Source: Leifsonia sp. 71-9 | GTDB taxonomy: Bacteria > Actinomycetota > Actinomycetes > Actinomycetales > Microbacteriaceae | Assembly (NCBI RefSeq): GCF_001898805.1 | Contig: NZ_MKVJ01000021.1 | Location: 645,669 to 709,124 of the forward strand | Direction: 5' to 3' | DNA length: 63,456 bases | In this document: positions 8,497-17,320 of the stretch, piece after piece | Numbering within the stretch: the first letter of the stretch is position 1 | Layout of the letters: every line of letters starts with the position of its first letter | The notes under the pieces: generated by a model | What the model saw: only the letters and a program-made list of their open reading frames with translations | Databases searched by the model: none | What the model was told of the DNA's origin: nothing | Program-made: the position numbers and the translations under genes

Positions 8497-8868
8497 ATGC
8501 AGAGAAGCGACCGACCGCCGACGGCTTCCGCGGAGGTGGAGAAGGCCGAGTGGAGGATGCTCGGGTGGTATGTGATTCCGGCCATCCCGCTGGTGTTCGC
8601 GTACGTGCTCATGGCCGCGTATCCGCAGTACCTCGGCGCGGCTGCGGGCTGGTGGCGGAAGGACCTCAACACCGACGCCGGCGAGGCAGGGGTGGGGTTC
8701 ATCCTGGGCGGCTACGCCGCCGTCATCATCCTCGCGTTCGCGGTCCCGCTGATCACGGCTGCGACCAGACCAGGCCTGCGGCTGCGGGTCAACGGGACGG
8801 CCGCCCTCCTCGTGGGGGTGGCCCTGCCGCTCGTCATTTGGATCCTCTACATCCTGTCGTGGCTGTGA
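8497..8868 (+). CDS. Small membrane protein, 123 aa
   Basis: Start ATG 8497 follows a GGGGGG ribosome-site-like run. A TAGCCT at 8475-8480 could be a -10, giving a short leader. Three hydrophobic spans are visible: residues about 25-42, 66-85 and 98-118. The loop AAAGWWRKDLNTDAGEAG between spans 1 and 2 is polar. I recognise no family. An upstream in-frame start at 8446 is possible but adds Ser/Gly-rich sequence without a ribosome site. Confidence 0.6.
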   Translation: MQRSDRPPTASAEVEKAEWRMLGWYVIPAIPLVFAYVLMAAYPQYLGAAAGWWRKDLNTDAGEAGVGFILGGYAAVIILAFAVPLITAATRPGLRLRVNGTAALLVGVALPLVIWILYILSWL

Positions 8869-8877
8869 CGCGTCGAG

Positions 8878-9776
8878 TCAGCCGACCGCTTGCTCGATGG
8901 CGTGCTGCAGGCGCGCATCCACCGTGATCGAGACCGTCCCGTCCTCGTCGATCGAGGAGACGCGATCGACGTCCCCATCGCGGGAGAAGAGGACGTCGGC
9001 GGAGAGGACGCCGCCCGGTGCCGGCCCGTTGCCGAGCACCTGCATCGTCAGCGCGACCAGGGACTCCACCGCACTCAGGGTCTCGGGCCCGGTGATGGGC
9101 AGTGCGATGAGCATGTGGCGGTGCGGGAGCGTGAAGAGCGTCCCGAACGGCGCGGCCCCGAGCACGGCGGGGAGGTTGGCCGCTTTGGAGGCGGTGAAGA
9201 GCGAGTCCCGACGATCACCTGGATGCCCGGTGCCGGTTCGACGCGCTCGTCGATCGGTTCGCGGTCCGTGTTGAGCTGCCCGTACGCGTACAACTCGTCG
9301 AGGCTCAGGGCGAGTCCGTCGAGGTCGGAGTCGGTGATGAACTGCACGCTCGTCGGGAAGTCCACGCACAAAGCGAGGATGAGCCCCTCCGAGAACGGCC
9401 GGGCGTAGCGGAACGTCGGCTCGTCCGGGCGACCCTCTCCGCCGGGGAGGATGCGCGTGCGGGCCTGCTGCCGGAGCTCGTCGGCCGACAGCCGGTCGAC
9501 GGAGACCGTTGTGTTCGCATCCACGAGGTTGTCGATGTGCTCGGCCACGATCTGCGACGCCCGCTCCGCCGTCGCCCCGTGCGTCTTCGCGAAGGCGTTG
9601 AAGAGCGGATACCGGTGGCCGTCGGCGCCGACGAGAGTGACATCGTCCGGCTGGGCGCCGTGCGCGATGGTGGTCTCGACACCGCGCTCGGCGAGCATTC
9701 GCCGTGCGGTCGAGGTGACCCACTCGATGCGATCCGACGGCTGCGGCTCGTCTTTTCGACGCCGAAACAAACCCAT
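8878..9776 (-). pseudogene. DUF1444-like protein gene, interrupted by a one-base frameshift
   Basis: The first part reads from ATG 9776 (MGLFRRRKDEPQ) through TRILPGGE and LALCVDFPTSVQFIT to GIQVIVG. The sequence then continues only in another frame as DSLFTASKAANLPAVLGAAPFG and on to the stop at 8878. The switch is at the CCC run 9207-9209 (GGG on the coding strand); one extra base restores about 299 codons. The joined protein resembles the DUF1444 (YtpQ-like) family of unknown function in its PGGE, calendar of strands and late VLFSRDGDVDRV region. It may be a true mutation or an assembly error. Confidence 0.65.
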
Positions 9777-9853
9777 CGACCCTCCCCCGTCTGCGCCAGC
9801 GTACCAAGCGCCGTGCCGAGACCTGCAGACCCCGTCCGCTCTCGGATACCGAT

Positions 9854-10330
9854 CTACACCCGCCTCGTCGCGCGCGAGACGACCAGGGCGGCGACGATCG
9901 CGCCGACCAGGGATGCGGGGATGGCGATGTAGATGGCGAACGGGTACGCCGAGAACATCTGGTCGACTCCCCACCCCGCCAGAAGCAGAACACCGCCCGC
10001 CCCGAGAGCGGCGGCGCTCGCTCGATGCTCGGACCCTCCGAACGCGGTGTAGAGGAGCAGCGCGACGATCGCGCCGGCGGAGGCCACCAGCGCGATGCCA
10101 CCTCCGGCAAGCGCCCAGCCCCCGACGAACCCGACGATGCTGAGGGGAGTCTGCCAGGACCACCCGCTCGGGTTCGCAGCGAGAGCCAGCGCACTCAGCG
10201 CGGCGATGATCGCGCCGGCGACGACGCCGATCGGCACGCCCCAGCCGAGCCGGGCGAGCAGGCGCCGACGGGTGCCCGGGTCGGCAGGGAGCCCGCGGAA
10301 GAGCCGGACGCTCCGCGATTCATCCCCCAT
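9854..10330 (-). CDS. Small membrane protein, 158 aa
   Basis: Four hydrophobic spans follow a charged N-terminus: about 30-50, 63-82, 84-98 (close to span 2) and 110-150, the last probably two helices. The N-terminal RSVRLFRGLPADPGTRRRLLAR resembles a cytoplasmic amphipathic start. It lies upstream of and in line with the frameshifted DUF1444-like gene, separated by 77 bases. No family recognised and no functional residues stand out. Confidence 0.65.
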   Translation of the reverse strand: MGDESRSVRLFRGLPADPGTRRRLLARLGWGVPIGVVAGAIIAALSALALAANPSGWSWQTPLSIVGFVGGWALAGGGIALVASAGAIVALLLYTAFGGSEHRASAAALGAGGVLLLAGWGVDQMFSAYPFAIYIAIPASLVGAIVAALVVSRATRRV

Positions 10331-10403
10331 ATTGCGATTCTGCCCGTCCCGCGGGCGCTCCGCCAGCCGCGGCAGATTGTCGGCAGTACCACCGCGCGCG
10401 CCC

Positions 10404-11084
10404 TCAGTACGCGATCCGCCCCTCCCGGTTGTGGAACTCCCCGGTCGGCCCGTCCGCCCCGATCGTCGCGAGCGTCACGGTCGCGTCGGTGCCCTCGGTG
10501 ACGGTCTGGTGACCGTTGTGGCGGTTGAAGTCGGTGGCGGTGTAGCCGGGGTCGCTGGCGTTCACGCGGAAGCCGGGGAGGCTCTTCGCGTACTGCACGG
10601 TGAGGGCGATGACGGCGGCTTTGGAGGCGGCGTAGGGGACGGAGGTGACCGGGAACTCGTCGTGGCCTTCGGTGGTGAGCCAGCGCGGCCAGCCGACACC
10701 GGAGGCGACGTTGACGATGACGGGCTGCTCCGATGCGCGGAGCAAGGGGAGGGCGGCCTGGGTCACACGGACGATGCCGACGACGTTGGTCTCCAGCACC
10801 TCCCGGATCGCGGCGGGGTCGAGGTCGTCGACGCCGAACGAGCGGCCGAGGATGCCCGCGTTGTTCACGAGCACATCGAGGCGGGGGAGGGAGGCGATCG
10901 CCGCGTCGACGCTCGCCTGGTCGGTGACGTCGAGCTGCACGGGGATGGCGCCGAGGTCGCGCACCTCGGCGGCGGAGCCGAGGTCGCGCATCCCGGCGTA
11001 GACGGTGTGACCGGCCCCGAGGAGGCGGAGGGCGGTCTCGAGGCCGAGGCTGCGGTTGGCTCCGGTGATCAATGTGGTGGTCAT
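10404..11084 (-). CDS. Short-chain dehydrogenase/reductase (SDR)
   Basis: 226-aa classical SDR. TLITGANRSLGLETA is the TGxxxGxG nucleotide motif (residues 4-18), followed by NNAG in VLVNNAGILG, the catalytic Ser in VNVASGVGW and YAASKAA with the YxxxK pair. The end is PGYTATDFN. The cofactor-binding loop after the second strand has AGMRD, compatible with NADP(H). The substrate is unknown. It is divergent from an MmyB-type regulator at 11188, with a 21-base inverted repeat between them; in actinobacteria such pairs are common and the regulator usually represses the SDR. Confidence 0.9.
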   Translation of the reverse strand: MTTTLITGANRSLGLETALRLLGAGHTVYAGMRDLGSAAEVRDLGAIPVQLDVTDQASVDAAIASLPRLDVLVNNAGILGRSFGVDDLDPAAIREVLETNVVGIVRVTQAALPLLRASEQPVIVNVASGVGWPRWLTTEGHDEFPVTSVPYAASKAAVIALTVQYAKSLPGFRVNASDPGYTATDFNRHNGHQTVTEGTDATVTLATIGADGPTGEFHNREGRIAY

Positions 11085-11133
11085 ACCGACGATCCTCCGC
11101 TGCACCGCGCGCATCCCCCAGGCTCCGGTCGAC

Positions 11134-11154
11134 GGTGGGACCGCGAGTACCACC
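11134..11154. promoter_or_regulatory. Inverted repeat between SDR and MmyB-type regulator
   Basis: GGTGGGAC-CGCGA-GTACCACC is an inverted repeat with 7 of 8 arm positions paired. It sits midway between two divergent genes and is the best operator candidate for the regulator starting at 11188. A TAGCCT -10 for the regulator follows at 11175-11180, seven bases before its GTG, which suggests a leaderless message. Confidence 0.45.
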
Positions 11155-11187
11155 CAGCACGTCGCGACCGGACGTAGCCTGGACGGC

Positions 11188-12048
11188 GTGAGCGAATTCG
11201 CGCAGGTCCTGCGATCGTGGCGCGACCGCGTCGATCCGGTCGAGGCCGGCCTCCCCGCCGGTCCGGGCCGCCGCACGCCCGGGCTGCGGCGAGAGGAGCT
11301 GGCGGCGCTCGCCGGAGTGAGCGTCGACTACATCGTCCGGCTCGAGCAGGGTCGGGCCGCGAACCCGTCCCCGCAGCTGCTCGGCGCGCTGGCGCGGGCC
11401 CTGCGCCTGACGGAGCTGGAACGGGACCACCTGTACCGCGTGGCGGGCGCGATGCCGCCGCCGCGGGACGTGATCCCACGGCACATCACACCGGGCGTGC
11501 AGCGGCTGCTCGACCGGATCGGGGATGCGCCGATCGGCGTCTTCACCGCGGCGTGGGACGTTCTCCAGTGGAACGCGCTCTGGGCGGCGCTGACCGGCGA
11601 CCCGGCCGCCGCCGGGGGCATCGAGCGCAACCTCGTCTGGCGGCACTTCATGATCGGACACGACGGGGTCGACTACGACGACGAGCACGACGCGGAGTTC
11701 TCCCGCGACCTGGTGGCCGACATCCGCGGGGCCCTCGGCCGCTACCCGGCGGACGCCGAACTCGCGCGGCTCATCGCGCGGCTGCGGGCGGAATCGCCGG
11801 AGTTCACCGCGCTCTGGAACGAGGCAGGAGTCGCAGTGCACAAGTCGAGCAGGAAGACGCTCACGCGCACGGCGGCCGGCCCGATCACGGTCGACTGCGA
11901 CGTGCTGACCGTCCCCGACGGCGATCTGCGCATCGTCGTCTACACGGCGGTTCCCGGGAGCGAGGACGCCGCGAAGCTGGACCTGCTCCGGGTGACCGGG
12001 ACGCAGCGGTTCGGGGCGACGCCGCGGTCTCACAACGCCACCAGATAA
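11188..12048 (+). CDS. XRE/MmyB-type regulator with ligand-binding domain
   Basis: 286 aa. Residues about 5-75 form an HTH_31-type DNA-binding domain with the family signature GRRTPGLRREELAALAGVS and DYIVRLEQGR. The C-terminal part (about 100-275) is an MLTR-like, PAS-type ligand-binding domain, with VLQWNALWAALTGDPA and FHKS-like VAVHKSSRKTL. These regulators sense small hydrophobic ligands and control a neighbouring SDR gene. GTG at 11188 fits both the family N-terminus and the -10 spacing. The longer upstream frame has no coding character. Confidence 0.9.
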   Translation: MSEFAQVLRSWRDRVDPVEAGLPAGPGRRTPGLRREELAALAGVSVDYIVRLEQGRAANPSPQLLGALARALRLTELERDHLYRVAGAMPPPRDVIPRHITPGVQRLLDRIGDAPIGVFTAAWDVLQWNALWAALTGDPAAAGGIERNLVWRHFMIGHDGVDYDDEHDAEFSRDLVADIRGALGRYPADAELARLIARLRAESPEFTALWNEAGVAVHKSSRKTLTRTAAGPITVDCDVLTVPDGDLRIVVYTAVPGSEDAAKLDLLRVTGTQRFGATPRSHNATR

Positions 12049-12073
12049 TCTCCGCGATCTCCGTTTCTGCGCT

Positions 12074-12098
12074 CTATACGTTGCAATCAGGCGTATAG
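12074..12098. promoter_or_regulatory. Probable HipB operator
   Basis: CTATACG-N11-CGTATAG, perfect seven-base arms, lies 35 bases before the hipB start. The right arm overlaps a TATAGT -10 (12094-12099). E. coli HipB operators are likewise spaced inverted TATCC/GGATA repeats, so autorepression of hipBA is the natural reading. Confidence 0.65.
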
Positions 12099-12132
12099 TT
12101 GACAGGAAAACACGTCAGTGAGGAGCGCGGGA

Positions 12133-12441
12133 ATGGTCACCCGACAGTCGCCGGCACGCGACCGGCTCCTCGGCGAGCTCGGCGCCAACATCGAACGCTG
12201 GAGGAAGCTGCAGGGCCTCAGCGCCGTCCAACTCGCCGAGCGTGCCCACGTCACGCGGGACACGCTGCGTGCCCTCGAGCAGGGCACCGGCGCCCCGCGG
12301 ATCGACTCCGTGCTCGCTGTGCTCACGGCGCTGGGCATCGCCAATACGGTGGTGGAGAGCACCGACCCCTGGCGATCGAACGCCGGCCGCGCCCTCATGG
12401 ACGAAGAGGTCGGCGTGCGGCACGCAGCGCGGAGGAGGTAG
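12133..12441 (+). CDS. hipB: HipB-type antitoxin, XRE family
   Basis: 102-aa DNA-binding antitoxin. The HTH is LQGLSAVQLAERAHVTRDTLRALEQG (residues about 30-57), followed by the HipB-typical IDSVLAVLTALGIANTVVE. The tail is Arg-rich. It should bind and neutralise the kinase toxin encoded three bases downstream and repress the operon through the inverted repeat at 12074-12098. ATG 12133 is chosen because GAGGAG lies eight bases upstream; an in-frame GTG at 12118 would lie before that site. Confidence 0.85.
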   Translation: MVTRQSPARDRLLGELGANIERWRKLQGLSAVQLAERAHVTRDTLRALEQGTGAPRIDSVLAVLTALGIANTVVESTDPWRSNAGRALMDEEVGVRHAARRR

Positions 12442-12444
12442 ACG

Positions 12445-13788
12445 GTGGGCTCCGAACGGATGAGATTGATCGACGCCGTCGATGTCTACCTGGACGATCG
12501 CCGCGGGGCGCCGATCCTCGTCGGTTCGCTGCGCGCCTCCTTCATGGGGGGTCGCACCCTCGCCGGCAGCTCGTTCGAGTACGCGCCCGGCTACCTGGCA
12601 CACCCTGATCGCTACGCGCTTTCGCCCGACCTGCCCCTCGTGGCCGGACGACAGTTCTCCGGCGCCGACACGACGCTCTTCGGTGCGTTCGCGGACGTGC
12701 GGCCCGACGACTGGGGCGCCGCGCTCATCGAGGCCGAGTACGCGTTGCAGCGCGACGCTCCCCGCGGGCTCGGGGAGTTCGATCACCTGGTGCAGCAGAA
12801 CGACCTCACCCGGATGGGCGCCCTGCGCTTCACGGCGACGGGCGCGCGCCCGGTCGGCGAGCGCTGGCTCACCTCGGCGGCGCACACCGCTGCGAACACG
12901 CACGACGTCCGCCGCATCGCCGAGGCTGCCGGACGGTTCGAGGAGTACGAGGCGACCGAGGATGACATCGAGATCCTCGGGTTCGCCGGATCGAGCCTGG
13001 GAGGCGCGCGGCCCAAGGCGTCGATCCCGGAGGTCGACGGCTCGCTGTGGATGCTGAAGCTGCCCTCCAACCGCGACCGTCGCTCCGACCTGGAGGCCTG
13101 GGAGGCCACCGCCCTCGACATCGCTGCGAAGGCCGGGCTCCGCGTGCCGCGACGACGGCTGATCCCACTGGCCGAGCGGGGGTCGTCGCTGCTGATCGAG
13201 CGCTTCGATCGCGACGGGGAGCCAGGTGCACCGAATCAGCGCAGAGCAGGATTCATCTCGGCGATGACCGCCATGCAGCTGGGCCCGCAGAACCAGCAGG
13301 CGACCTATGCGGATTTCGCAGACACCATCGACCACCTCGTACCTGAGCACGCCAAGCACGATCTGCGGGAACTGTTCCAGCGAGTGGCGCTCACCGTGCT
13401 CGTCGGCAATGCGGATGACCATTGGAAGAACCACGGCTTCCTGCGCCGGGACTCCGGATGGCGGCTCAGCCCCCTTTTCGACGTCAACCCGACCCGGGCG
13501 GGCGGGCGGATCCGCTCCCGGCGGATCAGCGATCGCGACGACCCGGTGGACCGCGACATCCGGCTCCTGATCGAGACCAGCGACGTCTACCACCTGAATG
13601 CGATGGCCGCCGCCGAAGCCCTCGTGCCGGTGCTCCGCGCCGTGTCCACCTGGCGCGAGACGGCGGCTCGCAACGGGATCGGAGCCGCGGAGATCGAGAG
13701 CATGGCATCCGCCTTCGATGAGACGCAGTTCGCGCACGCCTCCGCGTTCGTCGCCACCGTTCCCAGCACCGCCACGACGCTCCTGTGA
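12445..13788 (+). CDS. hipA: HipA-type serine/threonine kinase toxin
   Basis: 447 aa with both HipA domains. The N-terminal subdomain contains FSYxxxYL-like FEYAPGYLAHP and ADVRPDDWG. The kinase part has GSSLGGARPKAS, the activation or P-loop-like segment, at about residue 190, LLIERFDRDG near 250, the catalytic loop GNADDHWKNHGF near 320 and SPLFDVNP, the metal-binding Asp. All expected catalytic residues look intact. HipA kinases phosphorylate aminoacyl-tRNA synthetases and cause growth arrest. GTG start; translation is likely coupled to hipB. The module looks functional. Confidence 0.88.
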   Translation: MGSERMRLIDAVDVYLDDRRGAPILVGSLRASFMGGRTLAGSSFEYAPGYLAHPDRYALSPDLPLVAGRQFSGADTTLFGAFADVRPDDWGAALIEAEYALQRDAPRGLGEFDHLVQQNDLTRMGALRFTATGARPVGERWLTSAAHTAANTHDVRRIAEAAGRFEEYEATEDDIEILGFAGSSLGGARPKASIPEVDGSLWMLKLPSNRDRRSDLEAWEATALDIAAKAGLRVPRRRLIPLAERGSSLLIERFDRDGEPGAPNQRRAGFISAMTAMQLGPQNQQATYADFADTIDHLVPEHAKHDLRELFQRVALTVLVGNADDHWKNHGFLRRDSGWRLSPLFDVNPTRAGGRIRSRRISDRDDPVDRDIRLLIETSDVYHLNAMAAAEALVPVLRAVSTWRETAARNGIGAAEIESMASAFDETQFAHASAFVATVPSTATTLL

Positions 13789-13822
13789 CCTCTCGCCCCG
13801 CGACATGCGGCACACTGTGGTG

Positions 13823-15499
13823 ATGACCTCCATGGAGAGCTTCCGGGCGGCTCGCGACACCCTGCTCGAGCACCGCACCGACGAACGCGCCGCGACCGCC
13901 GCCTTCGCATGGCCGGACGTCGGCGACCACTTCAACTGGGCGGTCGACTGGTTCGACGCGATCGCCCTCGGCAACGAGCGGCTCGCCCTCTGGATCGTGG
14001 AGGAGGACGGCCGCGAGACCAGGGTCACGTACGACGGGATGCGGCAGCGCTCCGATCAGGTCGCCGCCTGGCTGGCCTCCACCGGCGTGCGGCAGGGCGA
14101 CCATGTGATGCTGATGCTCGGCAACCGCGTCGAGCTCTGGGAGTCGATGCTGGCGATCATGAAGCTGGGCGCCGTGATCCTGCCGACCACGACGCTCCTG
14201 TCGAGCACCGACCTCGCCGACCGGCTCGAGCGCGGGCAGGTGCGCCACGTCATCGCCGACGCGGCGGAGCTGGACAAGTTCGCCGGGATCGAGGGCGACT
14301 TCGGCCGCATCGCCGTCGACGGGGGAGCGGGCTGGCGGGACTACGCCGAGTCGTACGACGAGCGCGGAGCACGGCCCCAGGTGACGGTGCGCACCGACGA
14401 CCCGTGCCTCGTCTACTTCACCTCGGGCACGACCTCCAAGCCGAAGATGGTGGTGCACACGCACTCCTCCTACCCGGTCGGGCACCTTTCCACCATGTAC
14501 TGGCTCGGCGTCGAGCCCGGCGACATCCACCTGGCGATCAGTTCGCCCGGCTGGGGCAAGCACGCCTGGAGCTGCTTCTTCGCGCCGTGGATCGCCGAGG
14601 CGACCGTGTACGTGTACAACTACCGCCGCTTCGATCCCGCTGCGCTGCTCGCGCACCTGGACGAGGCGGAGGTCTCGACGTTCTGCGCGCCGCCGACGGT
14701 GTGGCGGATGCTCATCCAGAGCGCGCTCGGCCCGAAGCCGCGCGCGCTCCGGGAGATCCTGTCGGCCGGCGAGCCGCTCAACCCCGGCGTGATCGCCGCG
14801 GTGGAGCAGGCGTGGGGGCTGACCATCCGGGACGGGTACGGCCAGACCGAGACGACCGCCCTGATCGCGAACCCGCCCGGAGCCGCGGTGGTCCCCGGCT
14901 CGATGGGACGGGCGCTGCCGGGCGTCGCGATCGCGATCGTGGACCCGCTCACGGGCGAGCGGGCGAACGTGGGGGAGATCTGCCTCGACCTGTCCGTCGA
15001 GCCCGTCAACCTGATGTCGGGCTACCTCGGCGACGACGAGAAGACGGCGGCGGCACGCGCCGACGGCTACTTCCACACCGGAGACGTGGCCGAGCAGGCC
15101 GAGGACGGCACGATCACCTTCGTCGGCCGCACGGACGACATCTTCAAGTCGTCGGACTACAAGATCTCGCCGTTCGAGGTCGAGAGCGTGCTGCTGCGGC
15201 ACCCGGCGGTGGCCGAGTCGGCGGTGGTGCCGGCTCCGGATGCGACCCGGCACAGCGTCGTGAAGGCGTACGTCGCGCTCGCCGAGGGCTGGGCGCCCGA
15301 CGCCGAGACCGCCGCTGCGATCTTCGCGCACGCACGCACGGAGCTCTCGGCCTTCGAGCGCGTGCGCCGCATCGAGTTCTTCGAGCTGCCCAAGACGATC
15401 TCCGGCAAGATCCGCCGCGTCGAACTGCGCGAGCGGGAGGAGGCCGCCTTCGACCGCGGCGAGGCCATCGACAGCGAGTGGCGCAGCGAGAGCGCGTAG
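13823..15499 (+). CDS. AMP-forming acyl-CoA synthetase (medium-chain type)
   Basis: 558-aa ANL superfamily enzyme activating a carboxylic acid to its CoA thioester through an acyl-AMP. Visible motifs: YFTSGTTSKPKMVVHTH (A3, residues about 200-216), SPGWGKHAWSCFFAPW, GYGQTET (A5), YFHTGDVAEQ (A7), FKSSDYKISPFEVES (A8) and the A10 lysine in PKTISGKIRRVELR. The pattern fits the medium-chain (ACSM-like) subgroup. ATG 13823 gives the usual family N-terminus (MTSMESFRAARDTLLEHR); in-frame GTGs just upstream are alternatives. It follows hipA without an obvious link. Confidence 0.88.
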   Translation: MTSMESFRAARDTLLEHRTDERAATAAFAWPDVGDHFNWAVDWFDAIALGNERLALWIVEEDGRETRVTYDGMRQRSDQVAAWLASTGVRQGDHVMLMLGNRVELWESMLAIMKLGAVILPTTTLLSSTDLADRLERGQVRHVIADAAELDKFAGIEGDFGRIAVDGGAGWRDYAESYDERGARPQVTVRTDDPCLVYFTSGTTSKPKMVVHTHSSYPVGHLSTMYWLGVEPGDIHLAISSPGWGKHAWSCFFAPWIAEATVYVYNYRRFDPAALLAHLDEAEVSTFCAPPTVWRMLIQSALGPKPRALREILSAGEPLNPGVIAAVEQAWGLTIRDGYGQTETTALIANPPGAAVVPGSMGRALPGVAIAIVDPLTGERANVGEICLDLSVEPVNLMSGYLGDDEKTAAARADGYFHTGDVAEQAEDGTITFVGRTDDIFKSSDYKISPFEVESVLLRHPAVAESAVVPAPDATRHSVVKAYVALAEGWAPDAETAAAIFAHARTELSAFERVRRIEFFELPKTISGKIRRVELREREEAAFDRGEAIDSEWRSESA

Positions 15500-15518
15500 C
15501 TCTCCTTCTCCGGCGTCA

Positions 15519-17171
15519 TCAGACTTCGCGTGCGTGGACGGCCCTCCCCTCGACCCAGGTGGAGGTCACCGCGGAGAGGTGGATGGCGTCCGCCGGGGCG
15601 TCGAACGGGTTCGGCTCGATGACGACGAGGTTGGCGAGGTACCCGGGCGCGATGCTCCCGGTGTCGTGGTCGCGGTGGTTCGCGTAGGCGGAGCCCGAGG
15701 TGTACGCGGCGAAGGCGGTCGCGAGGTCGAGGCGCTGGTGCGGGCCGCCCAAGGGCTCGTCGTCGCTGCCCGGCGAGACGCGGTTCACCGCGATGTGGAT
15801 CGCCTCGATCGGGTTCGCGCTCGACACCGGCCAGTCGCTCCCGGCGGCGAGGCGCGCACCGTGGCGGTGGAGGTCGCCGAACGGATACTGCCGGGCCTCG
15901 GCTTCCTCCTGGAGGAAGGGCAGCGTGAGCTCGTCGAGCTGCGGCTCGTGGCACGCCCACAGGGCCTGGAGGTTCGCGATCGCATCCAGCTCGGCGAACC
16001 GGGGAACGTCGTCCTCGGCGACGACCTGCAGGTGCGCGAGGTGGTGGCGGCCGTCGGTCGCACCGTTGGCCGCGCGCGCCGCCTCCACCGCATCGAGCGC
16101 CTCCTGGACCGCCCGGTCGCCGAGGGCGTGGAAGTGCACCTGGAAGCCCTCGCGGTCGAGGGCGGTCACATAGTCGCGCAGGAGCTCGGGGTCGATGAAG
16201 GAGAGACCCGCGTTGTCGGTGTCGTGACCGTGGCCGTCCCGGTACGGGGCCTTCATGGCCGCGGTGCGGTTCTCGGCCACGCCGTCGACCATGATCTTCA
16301 CCGTTCCGAGCTGGAACCGCTCGGGGTCGACGGCCGCGAGCTCGTCGCGGCGCGCGACCATCTCGGCCACCTGCTCCGCCCCTCCGCTGCGCGCCCACCA
16401 CTGTGCGCCGACGACGTGCGCGACGAGCGCGCCCTCCTCGAGCGCGCGACGATAGACAGCGAGGTTCTCGGGGATGCCGGCGGCGCTGCCGATGAGGGCG
16501 TCCTGCCAGCCGGTGATGCCGAGCGCGAGCAGCTCGGACTGGGCGCGGAGCAGGCCGGCGTACACGAGCTCCTCGTCGACCGGAGGAAGGACCGCATCGA
16601 AGGCGTCGCCGGCGCCCTCGTGGAAGGTGCCGGCCGGGAACCCGTCCGCCTCCCGCTCGATGCGCCCATCGGCCGGGTCGGGGGTGGCGGCGTCCAGGCC
16701 GGCGAGCCGGATCGCCGCCGTGCTCGCCCACACGCCGTGATGGTCGCGGTTGCTCAGCAGCACGGGCCGGTCGCCGACGACGGCGTCGAGGGAGTGCCGG
16801 GTCGGGGCGCCTCCGGCGTAGTGGTCCATCGCCCACCCGCCGCCGAGGATCCAGCCGTCGGGGTTCGCCGCCGCGTAGTCGGCGATGCGCCGCAGGGCGT
16901 CCTCCGCGTCGACCGCCTCGGCGAGATTGCACTGCAGCAGCTCCACGCCGCCGCCGACGGGATGGATGTGCGCGTCCTGGAATCCCGGCGACAGCAGCGC
17001 CCCGCCGAGCTCGACGACGCGGGTGCCGTCCCCGCGGTGCGCCTCCGCCTCGGCTTCGGGGACGACGGCGAGGATGCGACCTCCGCTCACGACGACGGCG
17101 TGCCCGGTGACCGGAGCGCCGGCACCGGTGAAGACCGGGCCCCCGGTGAAGATGACGTCTGCTGCTGCCAC
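15519..17171 (-). CDS. Amidohydrolase, YtcJ/NfdA-like
   Basis: 550-aa metal-dependent hydrolase of the amidohydrolase_3 group. The metal motif is FQDAHIHPVGGG (residues about 64-75), with VHFHALGDRAVQEA for the histidine pair near 340, HHLAHLQ near 375 and the catalytic Asp in AGSDWPVSSANP near 440. There is no signal peptide, so it is cytoplasmic. The family hydrolyses N-formyl or other amides; the substrate here is unknown. GTG start at 17171. It is divergent from a TetR regulator whose palindrome contains the -35 boxes of both genes, so regulation by that TetR protein is likely. Confidence 0.88.
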   Translation of the reverse strand: MAAADVIFTGGPVFTGAGAPVTGHAVVVSGGRILAVVPEAEAEAHRGDGTRVVELGGALLSPGFQDAHIHPVGGGVELLQCNLAEAVDAEDALRRIADYAAANPDGWILGGGWAMDHYAGGAPTRHSLDAVVGDRPVLLSNRDHHGVWASTAAIRLAGLDAATPDPADGRIEREADGFPAGTFHEGAGDAFDAVLPPVDEELVYAGLLRAQSELLALGITGWQDALIGSAAGIPENLAVYRRALEEGALVAHVVGAQWWARSGGAEQVAEMVARRDELAAVDPERFQLGTVKIMVDGVAENRTAAMKAPYRDGHGHDTDNAGLSFIDPELLRDYVTALDREGFQVHFHALGDRAVQEALDAVEAARAANGATDGRHHLAHLQVVAEDDVPRFAELDAIANLQALWACHEPQLDELTLPFLQEEAEARQYPFGDLHRHGARLAAGSDWPVSSANPIEAIHIAVNRVSPGSDDEPLGGPHQRLDLATAFAAYTSGSAYANHRDHDTGSIAPGYLANLVVIEPNPFDAPADAIHLSAVTSTWVEGRAVHAREV

Positions 17172-17235
17172 TCGATCGCTCCCTGTCTTCGTCGAACGCG
17201 GAATGAGTGGGATGCTACGGGCCGCGCAACACCGA

Positions 17236-17252
17236 TGTCAACAGTGTTGACA
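17236..17252. promoter_or_regulatory. 17-bp perfect palindrome with divergent -35 boxes
   Basis: TGTCAACAGTGTTGACA is a perfect palindrome (eight-base arms, one central base). Its two ends are TTGACA -35 boxes facing outward. On the plus strand TATCGT (17269-17274) follows at 16 bases; on the minus strand TAGCAT (17217-17212) follows at 18 bases. One bound TetR dimer would shut both the tetR gene and the amidohydrolase gene. Confidence 0.75.
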
Positions 17253-17320
17253 GGGTGGCCGCGGGCCCTATCGTGGGAGGGGTGGCGGCCATCCCGGGTC
17301 GCCGAGGGCGGAGAAGGACG

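Noticed and set aside
10195-12033. 612-codon minus-strand frame across the MmyB-type regulator
   Set aside because: Shadow of the real plus-strand regulator and the SDR; no coherent protein features.
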